Shown piece by piece: positions 26,330-35,310 of a stretch of DNA of 57,229 nucleotides. The notes beneath the pieces are model-generated. The model saw only the letters and a program-made list of their open reading frames with translations. It searched no databases and had not been told where the DNA came from. Made by a program: the position numbers and the translations under genes. This stretch comes from Bdellovibrionales bacterium (lineage in GTDB: Bacteria > Bdellovibrionota > Bdellovibrionia > Bdellovibrionales > UBA1609), in NCBI GenBank assembly GCA_022450595.1, contig JAKUPT010000013.1, forward strand, positions 1 to 57,229, read 5' to 3'. Numbering within the stretch: position 1 is the first letter of the stretch; every line of letters starts with the position of its first letter.

Positions 26330-29300
26330 CAGTAGGCCTCCAAGATCCAAGTTAAATAAAACTCACCAGGGGACATGTTTTGAAGGTGCTCTTTTCTATA
26401 ATAATCTGCAGGGCCCCCAAGTGGGTATTGTCCCACTTCTCCTAAATGAATGGACTTAATGTCCTCTAAAGCGTTTTCAATGCCTTTTTTGAATCCACTT
26501 AAGTTGGCATACACATAAGAGTTTTCATGATTTGATCCTTCACCAAAAAACTGATTGAGTTCTTTGTAATCAAAAAGACTGTCTAAATAGTCAATCATAT
26601 CAAGACTTAAATCTTTAAAGTCATCAAGGTCCTGAGCTTCATAAGCTCTAAATAGCTTTTTACTTTTTCTTTTAAATTGGACATAGGCTTTATATTTTTT
26701 GTCTTCTAGAGCTTCTTCTAAATTTAAAAACTCATCGTGGGCTTTTTTCTTTTCACTGGCATAAAGCCTTACATTGGCTTGATTAAATAAATGTCTAAAG
26801 TGTTCAGGTTTATTTTGGATTAAATACATGAGTCCTTGATTAAAAATAATGTGCTCTACTTGCACTTGATAAAGTTGGTACTCATCCATGCCGTAAAACA
26901 AATCAGGGTTAATAAAGTTTGAGCCAAACTTTTGATTCAACTCGTGTACAAGTTCCATAGTTTGTTGAAAGTTAAGCTTCCACCCTTTGTGATTGAGTTG
27001 GATTTTTACAATTGGGTCCACGACAAAGTCTTGTTCTATGACGGCCTCAAGGGTCAGCTTTCTTTGAGTGGCTTGTCCGTAAATAGTGTCCCCAGGGTTA
27101 CCATTGCTTGGGATATTTACATTCACATCTGAATTATCAATTTTATCGTCTATGTACCAGTTCGCTATGTCAGTAAGTAGCTTTTGATAGTTGTTTCCTG
27201 TTCTCGTGGCCTTTTTATGATGAAGGATTGTTTTTCGCTGCACCAATAAGTCATCTTCTGAAAAAGTTGTTTCAGACAGCTCTTGTGCAGGGGTAACTGT
27301 TTCAATATCAATTAGGTCTGAGGTTTTAGCTTTAAACCACTGTTTACTTAACAGTGAAAGTCTTTTTGTGCTCTCTGTGAAGTTGTGTTGTACTTTTTGT
27401 GGCAGCTTTAGTTTTTCTAATGTTTTTTGCGTTTTAGCAATAGAATACCTAGTAAGACCTTCTGAGAGAATTTTTAAGTTTTGAATCAATTGTTGAGTGT
27501 GCGCCTGGGTTGAGCTTTTAATCAAATCTTGATCGTTAGTATTTTTTAATTTCTCTTCAAGATAGGCCTGAACACTTTGGATGTCCATTTTGTAAAAGTA
27601 AGTGGTTGGTGAGCAAGAGCTCGACTTACTGGTGGTGTACTCTGATTGTTTGATGATATTTATTTCTTCTGACTGTGGAGTTAAACAATCTCCTAAATCT
27701 GCAGAGTTTTTATAGCCCCAATAAGAGGAAAGAACAGGGATATAAAGATTTAAGTTTATGCCAAGGCTTGTTTCACTAAGCACCGCTTTTGAGATGTATA
27801 TATGAATGTCTGTTTCAGTAGCTCGGTACAAATGCATTCGAGCCAAATCTAAAACTTTACTACTGGTGCTTGCATTGAGCTGCCAATTGTTGGAAAGCTT
27901 TTTTCCAAAGTTAATGCCTGCGCCAAACGAGATTTGATCGGTAATTATATAAGACTGACCAACAGCAAAGCTTTCTAAAAATTTAGAGAGCAAGGAATCA
28001 ACCACTTCCTGCTTTTCACTTCGTCGGAACTCACCCTGATCCATCTTCATATCTTCTGGAAGTTGATCAACGACTCCGGTTGTTAAATCTTTTAATGAGT
28101 GACCAAGCTTATACTGATTGTAGGGAACTAAAAGACTTTTAAATTTTGGTAGTATTTTAAAATAATATTCTGACTTAAGGGTTTCTTTAATGCTAGCCAG
28201 TGGTTTTATATGTGTCCATTTTCTTAAGTAACCGGCATCAATTTGTGCCGTCAAAAGCTCTGTGGGGTCTAAACCAAGGGCTGAAAAAAAAACACCAGCA
28301 TCAAGGCCTACACCGAACTCTTCAACAAGTTGTATCTGGTTATTGGTTCCAAAAACCGAGCCAAATTGTACGGCTCTTTGATTTAAAAGTTTAAATTTAA
28401 AAAATGGAGTGTTCCAATAATCTGTGTCAGGGTCACAGTCATCAGTCAAAATACAGTTAAAAAAACTGTCGATTTGAAAATCTATATTATTTTGAGCCGA
28501 CTTTTTTTCAAGGTCTGTTTTTGGCAATTCATCGTTGATTTGTTGAATCACATTAGATTGTAAGTTGGTGGACAAAAGTGTCCACATGTAAGACTGAATT
28601 TGTTCCCAAGAAATAGGTGCTTCTTTTTGTTCAAAAGAAAATCTTGAACCATAGCCTACGTACCATTTGTCAGGCTCCAGAACATCCTCTGGATTTGTGT
28701 AGGAAGTTTGTTTTGTGATCACTCCGTTTTGAACGAGGCCTTTTGAAAAGTCGAGATTGTTATTTATTGATGGAATGTGTTCATTTGGTAAAAGTGATTG
28801 CATCAGCCAATTTCTTCTCGCGATCAGCTTTTCAACCAACAGTTGTGAAATTTCTGTAGTGGGGTAGTTCACCTTGGACACAATGTCTTGAAAGTCATCT
28901 CGGGTTAATTTTGAAAGCTTTCGGGTGATCCATTTGGCATCATTAAAGGTTGTAGTGAATGTGTCGTAACCTGAGTTTTGTAAACTGTAATCTAAATAAA
29001 GCTTTTGATCATATATTTGTCCGGGTTGAGGTAAAAATTTGTTGATCGACTCAGGAACTTCTACAAGTGAGTAGGGGACAAGCAGTGCATTGATCGATCT
29101 AAAGCCATCAATAATTTGTGGAGCCACATATCCATAATCCAAATCAAAGGTTTTATTATTCACCGGCGCTATGATGACATCTTGAAGTTTTATTTTATTA
29201 ACAGGCGAGTCTTTGTATTTCCAAACCCATTGGTCATTTACCAGTGTCTTTTCAACATTTTTAACCCATCTGTTTGAGTTTTTAAAAATCAGATTTGACT

Positions 29301-29775
29301 GAAGCAGTTGCAATAAACTTCTAGCTTTCACAGAAGAAGTTTTTAGCTCCAGATTGAGTTGATGTTTGATGGGTTGGGTGACATAGCCTAGTTTTGCAAG
29401 CAGGCCATTTCGTAAAACAATGTTATGTGATTTGGGGCCAAAATAAATATAATACTTTTTGCCTTTTTGGTCTTTAGCAATAATTTGAGTTAAATCCAAA
29501 GCTTGATAAGAGGGCACCTCACTTAAAGTAAGTTCAGATAAGTCTAGGCTTTCAATGGCTTGATTTTTTAGCTCTAAGTTTTTTTTCACACCATCATAGT
29601 ATGAGGTTTTTTCTGGCTCTAATTTTGAGGAGTCAGTGTTCAGTTTTAAAACTTGTTCAGAGCTTAGTGGTGTTTGAGTTTTAGGGTGTAACAGATCTGA
29701 AGCTTCCAGACCTGTATTATACAAAGGAATTGGCTCTGCAAATAATAACTGTGAAAGTAAAAGTAATACTAACAA
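26329..29775 (-). CDS. Large exported protein of unknown function, coupled to the S8 protease
   Basis: The product (about 1148 residues) has a signal peptide (LLVLLLLSQLLFA, then EPIPLYN). A TTG at 29775 has GGGGGG six bases upstream; a GTG 21 bases earlier is the alternative start. No catalytic motif is recognised. It has many beta-like stretches in the middle (SYIITDQISFGAGINFGKK, LSETSLGINLNLYIPVLS), suggesting strands in the outer membrane, and a helical, charged C-terminal third. Several Cys pairs occur (FFNCILTDDCDPD; DCLTPQ, SSSCSP). Strict translational coupling with the protease suggests the two act together, for example as a surface assembly and its processing enzyme (inference). 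Confidence 0.6.
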   Translation of the reverse strand: MLVLLLLSQLLFAEPIPLYNTGLEASDLLHPKTQTPLSSEQVLKLNTDSSKLEPEKTSYYDGVKKNLELKNQAIESLDLSELTLSEVPSYQALDLTQIIAKDQKGKKYYIYFGPKSHNIVLRNGLLAKLGYVTQPIKHQLNLELKTSSVKARSLLQLLQSNLIFKNSNRWVKNVEKTLVNDQWVWKYKDSPVNKIKLQDVIIAPVNNKTFDLDYGYVAPQIIDGFRSINALLVPYSLVEVPESINKFLPQPGQIYDQKLYLDYSLQNSGYDTFTTTFNDAKWITRKLSKLTRDDFQDIVSKVNYPTTEISQLLVEKLIARRNWLMQSLLPNEHIPSINNNLDFSKGLVQNGVITKQTSYTNPEDVLEPDKWYVGYGSRFSFEQKEAPISWEQIQSYMWTLLSTNLQSNVIQQINDELPKTDLEKKSAQNNIDFQIDSFFNCILTDDCDPDTDYWNTPFFKFKLLNQRAVQFGSVFGTNNQIQLVEEFGVGLDAGVFFSALGLDPTELLTAQIDAGYLRKWTHIKPLASIKETLKSEYYFKILPKFKSLLVPYNQYKLGHSLKDLTTGVVDQLPEDMKMDQGEFRRSEKQEVVDSLLSKFLESFAVGQSYIITDQISFGAGINFGKKLSNNWQLNASTSSKVLDLARMHLYRATETDIHIYISKAVLSETSLGINLNLYIPVLSSYWGYKNSADLGDCLTPQSEEINIIKQSEYTTSKSSSCSPTTYFYKMDIQSVQAYLEEKLKNTNDQDLIKSSTQAHTQQLIQNLKILSEGLTRYSIAKTQKTLEKLKLPQKVQHNFTESTKRLSLLSKQWFKAKTSDLIDIETVTPAQELSETTFSEDDLLVQRKTILHHKKATRTGNNYQKLLTDIANWYIDDKIDNSDVNVNIPSNGNPGDTIYGQATQRKLTLEAVIEQDFVVDPIVKIQLNHKGWKLNFQQTMELVHELNQKFGSNFINPDLFYGMDEYQLYQVQVEHIIFNQGLMYLIQNKPEHFRHLFNQANVRLYASEKKKAHDEFLNLEEALEDKKYKAYVQFKRKSKKLFRAYEAQDLDDFKDLSLDMIDYLDSLFDYKELNQFFGEGSNHENSYVYANLSGFKKGIENALEDIKSIHLGEVGQYPLGGPADYYRKEHLQNMSPGEFYLTWILEAY

Positions 29776-29870
29776 GACGATCCCCCCAAGACTCACTAGA
29801 GGTATACCATTAAATAATTAGATTAAGAGTCTGTGTTTGTTAAATTGTAAATATTTTCAGTGAGTTAGAT

Positions 29871-30530
29871 TTATAATTCAAGCAAGCCAGTCCAAAAGGC
29901 ATCTGAGCTAGAGCTGCTGGCAATCTGTTTTACAATAGCCCCGAGCTCATCACTTTGAGGTAGCTGAGGCTGATTGTGGCTACATAACAGCAATTTATCA
30001 GACTCATTAATTCTAATAGATTTAGGCTGTAAAGGCTGCAGATTGTGTTGCCCCAAAAACTGTGAAGGCAGTGGGGGAAGTTTTTGATCTGTAAAACCAT
30101 AATCAAAAGAAAGGTCTTGTTTTAAATCCAAAGCTTTCCAAGCACTGTTTTGAGAAATAAACACCTGAGGAAAGCCAAGACTGACCCAACTTAATTCCAT
30201 TTGATTCAAGCTTGCAGCAAAGATTTCAATCCCTGTATTAAACTGTTCATGGTTAAACTGTGTATAAATAGATTCGTTAGCTAATTGTACCGCAATCCGC
30301 AAGTGGTTAGAGACGGCACTGTATTGAGGATAGATGGGATGAGGTGAAGTGGCATCTTGATCATCCATAGTGGAGAAGAAGTAATCCCGGATGGTATTAA
30401 TGCAAACATCTGAGGCATCAGAATTTCCCCAGCATGTTAAAACCAAAATGAGTTCAGCGCTCTCTGTAATTTCAACCACAGGGTTAGGGCGTAAAACTTT
30501 TCCACTGTAAGACTGCTCAGAAAACTTCAT
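29871..30530 (-). CDS. Degenerate PP2C-like protein in the FHA cluster
   Basis: The order of elements follows the PP2C (Stp-type) phosphatase fold: helix HLRIAVQLANESIY (about 75-90), GIEIFAASLNQMELSWVSLGFPQVFIS (the 'G-T-T-x-v...-w-x-x-v-G-D-S-R' hairpin), an LGQHN turn and SDKLLLCSHNQPQLPQSDEL (the 'D-x-L-L-L-C-S-D-G-L' strand). The metal-binding aspartates are missing: no DGMGG, GF instead of GD, and HN instead of DG. It is therefore probably catalytically dead and may bind phosphopeptides or FHA partners. The start directly follows the stop of the double-FHA gene (TAAATG). Fold assignment is by eye and should be tested. Confidence 0.55.
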   Translation of the reverse strand: MKFSEQSYSGKVLRPNPVVEITESAELILVLTCWGNSDASDVCINTIRDYFFSTMDDQDATSPHPIYPQYSAVSNHLRIAVQLANESIYTQFNHEQFNTGIEIFAASLNQMELSWVSLGFPQVFISQNSAWKALDLKQDLSFDYGFTDQKLPPLPSQFLGQHNLQPLQPKSIRINESDKLLLCSHNQPQLPQSDELGAIVKQIASSSSSDAFWTGLLEL

Positions 30531-32462
30531 TTATTCACCATATTTACCAAGTCTTATTTTAGCCTTCTCGTAAAACTCAGACCCCTCGGGGAAGTCTTTT
30601 TCTAAAATATCTTTCCAAAGTTTTTTTGCCGCATTCACGTTGCCGTAGTTTTCTTCAAGAATGGCGTTATCAAATAGTTTTTTCATCTCAAGGCTTAGTT
30701 CATATCTTAACTTTTTCACCATATCCTGGGCGGCCTTATTAGATTTATCCTCTTTCAGAGCCGAGTCACAAGCCTCATAGGCTTTTTTATAATCTTGTTT
30801 ATCTAATAAACTTTCACATTCGGCCAACTTTGTTTCTATTTTTTTGTTCAGCTCTTCTTTTATAGAAGCAAGCTTTCTACGGGCTTTGCTTTTATAGTTG
30901 TAAGGATCTGGATAAGATTTACCTAAATAAGAATTGAGTCGATTAATAGCTTTTTTTAGTTGCCCTTTTTTATAGGGAGAAATATGTCGTTTGTAATCAC
31001 TAATACCTTCTTGAATTCGAGCCTCTCTTGCGGCGGCAATTTCACGTTGCTTTTCTTGTTGTTGTAGCTCGGCGTTTTTTTTCTCAAGCAGGCTTAGAAC
31101 TTTTGAATCTTCAGGATTTATTTCTGTAGCAGGTAGCAAGCACTCTTTGAGCTCAGGTAAAGATAAAGAATTAAACTTTTCCTCACACTCACTGATTGTT
31201 CGAGCAATTTGTTGTTCATTTTTTTCTCGCATACGTTCAAGCTTTTCTCGATAAGCCAGATCTTTAATGGCCTTTAAGCCATTATCACATAAGTTTTCGT
31301 AACGTTTACTTTCTTCAAATCCTATAGGTAGAATTTTATGAATCCCTTTGGCTTCAATGATACATGTGCCGTAGTCAGCTCGACTGTAGGCATCGTGTAA
31401 AAGCTTGTACTTATGTTTGATAAGGCTTTTTTCTTCTTCTGAGAGTGTTTTAAAAGACGGCTCTTGAGAAGAGAGGTCCTTTTTACCTGCTTCTTTATTT
31501 TGATTATTTGACGGCAACATCATTAAAAGTAAAAACAAACCGGCAATGACGACTATTGTGCCACGGATTTTGTTTTCAAAAAGTTTACCGACTATTTTTT
31601 TGAGCTTTTTATTGGAGCCCCCAATACGTTCAACACCGACAACTTCAACATCTTCAAAGTCTTCAATAGAGGGAGGTTGAAAGATCGGTTGATAGTTCAT
31701 TTGTTGTGGTTGCACTGCTGGGACTGATATAGCTTGTGAGAGCTTTTGCTCAAAACTTGAGTCCTCATAAAAGACATTAATTTTTAAGCCTTTGATTTTA
31801 ATTTGATCTTCTGATTTTAAAACTTCAGGCTTATCGGTAGATACCTTGTGGTCATTCAAATAGGTGCCGTTAGAACTTCCCAAGTCTCTAATATAATAAA
31901 GATTAGCTTTTTTAATAATTTCAAAATGTCTACGGCTGATATGATCATCTCTTAAGTAGATATCACAACTGGCCTCCCGGCCCGCAACGGAAAGATCTTC
32001 AGTGAGTCGGATTTTTTCCTCTTCTCCGGTGGGGTAATACACTTGTAGTCTTAGTGACAAGTTAATTTCACCAACCGAGGTTTTTTCGTCTGCATTGAAA
32101 GGCTCCACTGTGGCTGGCAAATGGTCAGAAGACTCTTCATCGGGCTGAGAGCTTAGTTCTTTTGAGGCCTCAGCTTTTTCAAAAACCACAGTAAAAGGTC
32201 TTATTTTAATTTCACAAGATTGATGGGCTTCATAGCTTTCATAGACTTCTCCATCAACAAGCATTTCTCCGTATTTTGCCAATTGCTCAATGTAAAGTGT
32301 TTCACCTTCAAGTGTGAGCTTAAAGTGCTGCCTTGAAACACCTTCAAGGCTAGGCAGTTTTATATCAGCCTTTGTGCCTCGACCGGCAATATACTCTTGC
32401 CCGGGTTTTAACTCCAGGTTTGCGACCTCATCATTTTTATGGAGAATAATAATTTTATTCAT
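30531..32462 (-). CDS. Membrane protein with two FHA domains and a C-terminal helical repeat region
   Basis: The 643-residue product has FHA 1 (about 5-100: GRGTKADIKLPSLEGVSRQH) and FHA 2 (about 150-235: GREASCDIYLRDDHISRRH, DLGSSNGTYLN). FHA 2 has all phosphothreonine-binding positions; FHA 1 lacks the SSNGT part. One membrane segment follows (about 296-313, GTIVVIAGLFLLLMML). The remainder is long, charged and TPR/coiled-coil-like, presumably periplasmic. FHA domains read Ser/Thr phosphorylation, but no kinase lies in the cluster. GGGGGA stands before the ATG. It overlaps the preceding FHA gene by 8 bases. Confidence 0.85.
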   Translation of the reverse strand: MNKIIILHKNDEVANLELKPGQEYIAGRGTKADIKLPSLEGVSRQHFKLTLEGETLYIEQLAKYGEMLVDGEVYESYEAHQSCEIKIRPFTVVFEKAEASKELSSQPDEESSDHLPATVEPFNADEKTSVGEINLSLRLQVYYPTGEEEKIRLTEDLSVAGREASCDIYLRDDHISRRHFEIIKKANLYYIRDLGSSNGTYLNDHKVSTDKPEVLKSEDQIKIKGLKINVFYEDSSFEQKLSQAISVPAVQPQQMNYQPIFQPPSIEDFEDVEVVGVERIGGSNKKLKKIVGKLFENKIRGTIVVIAGLFLLLMMLPSNNQNKEAGKKDLSSQEPSFKTLSEEEKSLIKHKYKLLHDAYSRADYGTCIIEAKGIHKILPIGFEESKRYENLCDNGLKAIKDLAYREKLERMREKNEQQIARTISECEEKFNSLSLPELKECLLPATEINPEDSKVLSLLEKKNAELQQQEKQREIAAAREARIQEGISDYKRHISPYKKGQLKKAINRLNSYLGKSYPDPYNYKSKARRKLASIKEELNKKIETKLAECESLLDKQDYKKAYEACDSALKEDKSNKAAQDMVKKLRYELSLEMKKLFDNAILEENYGNVNAAKKLWKDILEKDFPEGSEFYEKAKIRLGKYGE

Positions 32463-33390
32463 TTATATATTCCCCCATCGAAACTTTACAGTATTTAAAA
32501 TTCTCATTGGCCAAGGTGTAGCGTTTGTCACTTCTGTTTCCCTTTAATAAAATCATAGCTTGAGAAAAGGCCTGCTCACAACTGCTAAACTGATTATTAG
32601 CCTTATAGCGAAGCCCAATGCGAATATAATGCTCAATGAGCTCTTCATGTTTTCTAATAGATAAATTTTTATATCTGTCACACAACATATGAGTGGGGTA
32701 AATAGATAAACAGGCTTGAAAAGAGTCTAGGGCCCGCATGTAATTACCAGCTTGGTACTCTCTGTAGCCAATCTTATAAGCTAAGTCAGCCTCTTGAAAC
32801 CTTTTGTCTTTCACTCTTTTGAGATTCATCTGTTTTTGTTTTTGCGCTCTTTCTTTTAACGTGGCCTCAATGCTTTCTTGAATTTTAACCGTGCTGCCAA
32901 TTTCTTGTTTGGTGACTTCTTTTTTAGGAGAGCCATCTTGTGTGGCTAAGTACAAAACGAGTAGCCCCAGGCCACCATAGATATAAAGCCTTGTATTATT
33001 TTTTGTTTTTTGATGTTTAGGCTTGCGAGATTTTTTTTGTTGAGACGTGGCCACTTGCGATGGGTGCACCGCTCTTATGTGAAATTGTAAAGTGGTGTCT
33101 CCTAAGGTGATCTCTGATCCATGAACTAAGTTATCCTGTTCAATGACTTTACCATTTAATATTAATTTGTTTTTATCAGATAAGTGTTTGATGTAAATTC
33201 CACCATTTGCAAAATCTATGATTGCATGTTGGCGACTGACCTTTTTATCTTTTGGCAAAGGAATATGATTATTATCTTGCCGTCCAATTTGAATTTGCGA
33301 ATTCAAAAGACGAAACTTTTCCCCTTTATGAGGGCCACTCATAACAAAGAGATAGTATTCGAATTTAGGTTGCTGAAGAGCTTGATTCAT
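32455..33390 (-). CDS. Membrane protein with one FHA domain and TPR-like C-terminus
   Basis: The 311-residue protein has an FHA domain (about 10-112) with GRQDNNHIPL at 36-45 and KVSRQHAIID at 50-59, a Lys-rich stretch, a membrane segment (about 134-150, YIYGGLGLLVLYLA) and two or three TPR-like helices (DLAYKIGYREYQAGNYMRAL, DSFQACLSIYP). Its layout repeats that of the double-FHA neighbour on a smaller scale, so the two probably arose by duplication. GAGGAGG lies upstream, and the ATG overlaps the previous stop in TAATG. Confidence 0.83.
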   Translation of the reverse strand: MNQALQQPKFEYYLFVMSGPHKGEKFRLLNSQIQIGRQDNNHIPLPKDKKVSRQHAIIDFANGGIYIKHLSDKNKLILNGKVIEQDNLVHGSEITLGDTTLQFHIRAVHPSQVATSQQKKSRKPKHQKTKNNTRLYIYGGLGLLVLYLATQDGSPKKEVTKQEIGSTVKIQESIEATLKERAQKQKQMNLKRVKDKRFQEADLAYKIGYREYQAGNYMRALDSFQACLSIYPTHMLCDRYKNLSIRKHEELIEHYIRIGLRYKANNQFSSCEQAFSQAMILLKGNRSDKRYTLANENFKYCKVSMGEYINE

Positions 33391-34976
33391 TAGCTAGCAA
33401 CCTCCTCAGCCATAGGCAAGATTACAATCACAAAGTAGGAAATCTCTTTTTCACCATAAATGGCTTTGGCTGTAACCTCGTGAGTAAGACCTGAAAACTC
33501 TAAATTATTGCTGTGGATGTCGTTAGGCTGACTCTCACACTGTTCAATTAAATAATGTATGCTCTCTTTGAATGCTTGATCTAGAAGCTTATCTATCGGA
33601 GCTTGCATAAGTTCTAATGCACTCATGTTGATTTTTTCTTCCATCGCCATATTCATTGCCGTGATAAGGCGACTTTCGTTGTGAATGGCAAGAGCCGGGA
33701 ATCCAATAAGGTTTGTGACGTGCTCCATCTCTTGCATTCTATCAGCTCCACTCATATTGAACTGATCCATGTCATCTAAGCCAGATGAAGACGTGGCTCT
33801 GTTTAAACTGGTATTAATGTTAGAAATTAGACTCTGTAGAGTGGGATACTGATAATTAATCTCTACATGGTCACTACTTTCTTTTAAGGCTCCATCTAAC
33901 TGTTTATTTAAATTTTTAATAGGGTAGTCGATAATTTTGTATAAGAAAAAGTATAAGACTCCACCCAGTATTATAGCTATAAAAAGTGTTTGAATAAAAA
34001 GACTTAAAATACTCTTGTCGTTTACAGCCACCTTTCCCATTTTGTAAACCACCACAGCAAAGGCCTTTGCTTCAGACTTTCCAGACTGACTGTTATAAAC
34101 ATCAATGGGGTGAACAGAAACAATAGTTTCATCATCAATTTGCTTCACAGAATCTTTAGATTGTTTGCGAGCTTCATGCACATACTCAACATCCAGATTT
34201 TGACCAATTTGATTAATAGGGGCAATAATAGAGCCATCTAAAGAGTTAATTACATAGGCTTCAATTTTTCCCGGCTCAGTCAGAGCATATTGCACGGACA
34301 CAGAAGTGTTATTGCCAGAGGCCACATGAGCTTGGTTGATTAAAGCCAGAGTTCTAGCAATAGTCGAGGCCCTTTGGCGACTTTCAAGTTCAATACTTTC
34401 TTTAAGTATTTGCATTAATGGAATGGACGAAAAAACTGTGACAAAAATAATAAAGGCGGCCACAAAACTTGCAAGCAGCCATTTAAACTCCATAAGTTCG
34501 GCCAGTTTATAAACTCCCGGCATTAAGACATCATCAATGTAGTTTTTGGCCACCTGAATAATACCTTGTAGTCCTTGAGGAACTTGAACTTGAGCTGCAG
34601 CTTGAGAGTCTTGCTCGTCTTCATGGGAGTGTTCGGGTTGAGGAGAATAATTGCCAGGCATCGCTGTTGCAAAGCCTAAGGCCTGACTGGTTGTTTGAAT
34701 AAAATCTACGATCACATCGTGAAAAGCAATTTTATCGCCTGAATTAATTAGCTGCGACTGAATGCGAATACCATTTACAAAGGTTCCGTTGGTGGAGTTA
34801 TTGTCTGTTAAACGAACACCTTGAGCTGAGACTTCAAGTGTTGCATGATGTTTTGAAACCTTCGTGCTCATAAGTGGTATTTGGCAATTAGGGTCGCGCC
34901 CAATTTTGTATTGGCCTGGATTTAATGGAATGGATTTTCCAGCCTCTTGACCGGAGAGTATTCTAAGCATCCACAT
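33390..34976 (-). CDS. FHA-domain membrane sensor with periplasmic and PAS-like domains
   Basis: The 528-residue product starts with an FHA domain (3-92) with GRDPNCQIPL, KVSKHHATLE and DNNSTNGTFVNG, all key positions present. A linker leads to membrane segment 1 (165-187), an extracytoplasmic domain of about 140 residues, membrane segment 2 (about 330-353), a HAMP-like linker and a C-terminal PAS-like domain (about 400-525: NLIGFPALAIHNESRLITAM). The plan is that of a transmembrane receptor, but with a phosphopeptide-reading domain instead of a kinase. AGGAGAT precedes the ATG; overlap with the DUF192 gene is 14 bases. Confidence 0.8.
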   Translation of the reverse strand: MWMLRILSGQEAGKSIPLNPGQYKIGRDPNCQIPLMSTKVSKHHATLEVSAQGVRLTDNNSTNGTFVNGIRIQSQLINSGDKIAFHDVIVDFIQTTSQALGFATAMPGNYSPQPEHSHEDEQDSQAAAQVQVPQGLQGIIQVAKNYIDDVLMPGVYKLAELMEFKWLLASFVAAFIIFVTVFSSIPLMQILKESIELESRQRASTIARTLALINQAHVASGNNTSVSVQYALTEPGKIEAYVINSLDGSIIAPINQIGQNLDVEYVHEARKQSKDSVKQIDDETIVSVHPIDVYNSQSGKSEAKAFAVVVYKMGKVAVNDKSILSLFIQTLFIAIILGGVLYFFLYKIIDYPIKNLNKQLDGALKESSDHVEINYQYPTLQSLISNINTSLNRATSSSGLDDMDQFNMSGADRMQEMEHVTNLIGFPALAIHNESRLITAMNMAMEEKINMSALELMQAPIDKLLDQAFKESIHYLIEQCESQPNDIHSNNLEFSGLTHEVTAKAIYGEKEISYFVIVILPMAEEVAS

Positions 34977-35310
34977 AAAGCTTATCTCCTATTTGAGGCA
35001 TATTGTTTTTGATCCACCCAGATTGCATTTCAAAGACCGATTTTGCTTTGATGTTAGGCATGGTGATTTTCCAAGGATTTAAGTTTTCGTAAACTTTAAT
35101 CACGTTTAATTCTTTATCCACAAAGATCACATCAATGGGATAATTCATAAACCAGGTATGAATGCTATTGCATTTTTGAATCCATAAGCATTCACCTTCT
35201 GGTAAATTTTGAGTGCCCAAAAGCCCCTTAGTGCGAGACCACACAGTGTTGGCCACATTGACCTTTGAGCAAATCACCTGTTTGTTTTTTTCTAACATTA
35301 ACTGGGCCAT
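34963..35310 (-). CDS. DUF192 family protein
   Basis: The 115-residue product has the DUF192 pattern: KGLLGTQNLPEGECLWIQKCNSIHTWFMNYPIDVIFVDK, with the usual 'I-H-T-x-x-M-x-x-x-I-D-V-x-F-x-D' core, followed by NPWK and a terminal GDKLYV. The family is widespread and of unknown function. Many members have a signal peptide; this one does not, suggesting cytoplasmic location. It is translationally coupled to tadC (TAATG overlap), and DUF192 genes are often seen near Tad or type II secretion-type genes. Confidence 0.85.
   Translation of the reverse strand: MAQLMLEKNKQVICSKVNVANTVWSRTKGLLGTQNLPEGECLWIQKCNSIHTWFMNYPIDVIFVDKELNVIKVYENLNPWKITMPNIKAKSVFEMQSGWIKNNMPQIGDKLYVDA

Noticed and set aside
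26329-29796. Shared MxLGG start of the two exported proteins (protease and large protein) as a sorting motif
   Set aside because: These residues come from the ribosome-binding bases (GGAGG, GGGGGG) upstream of the more likely starts.
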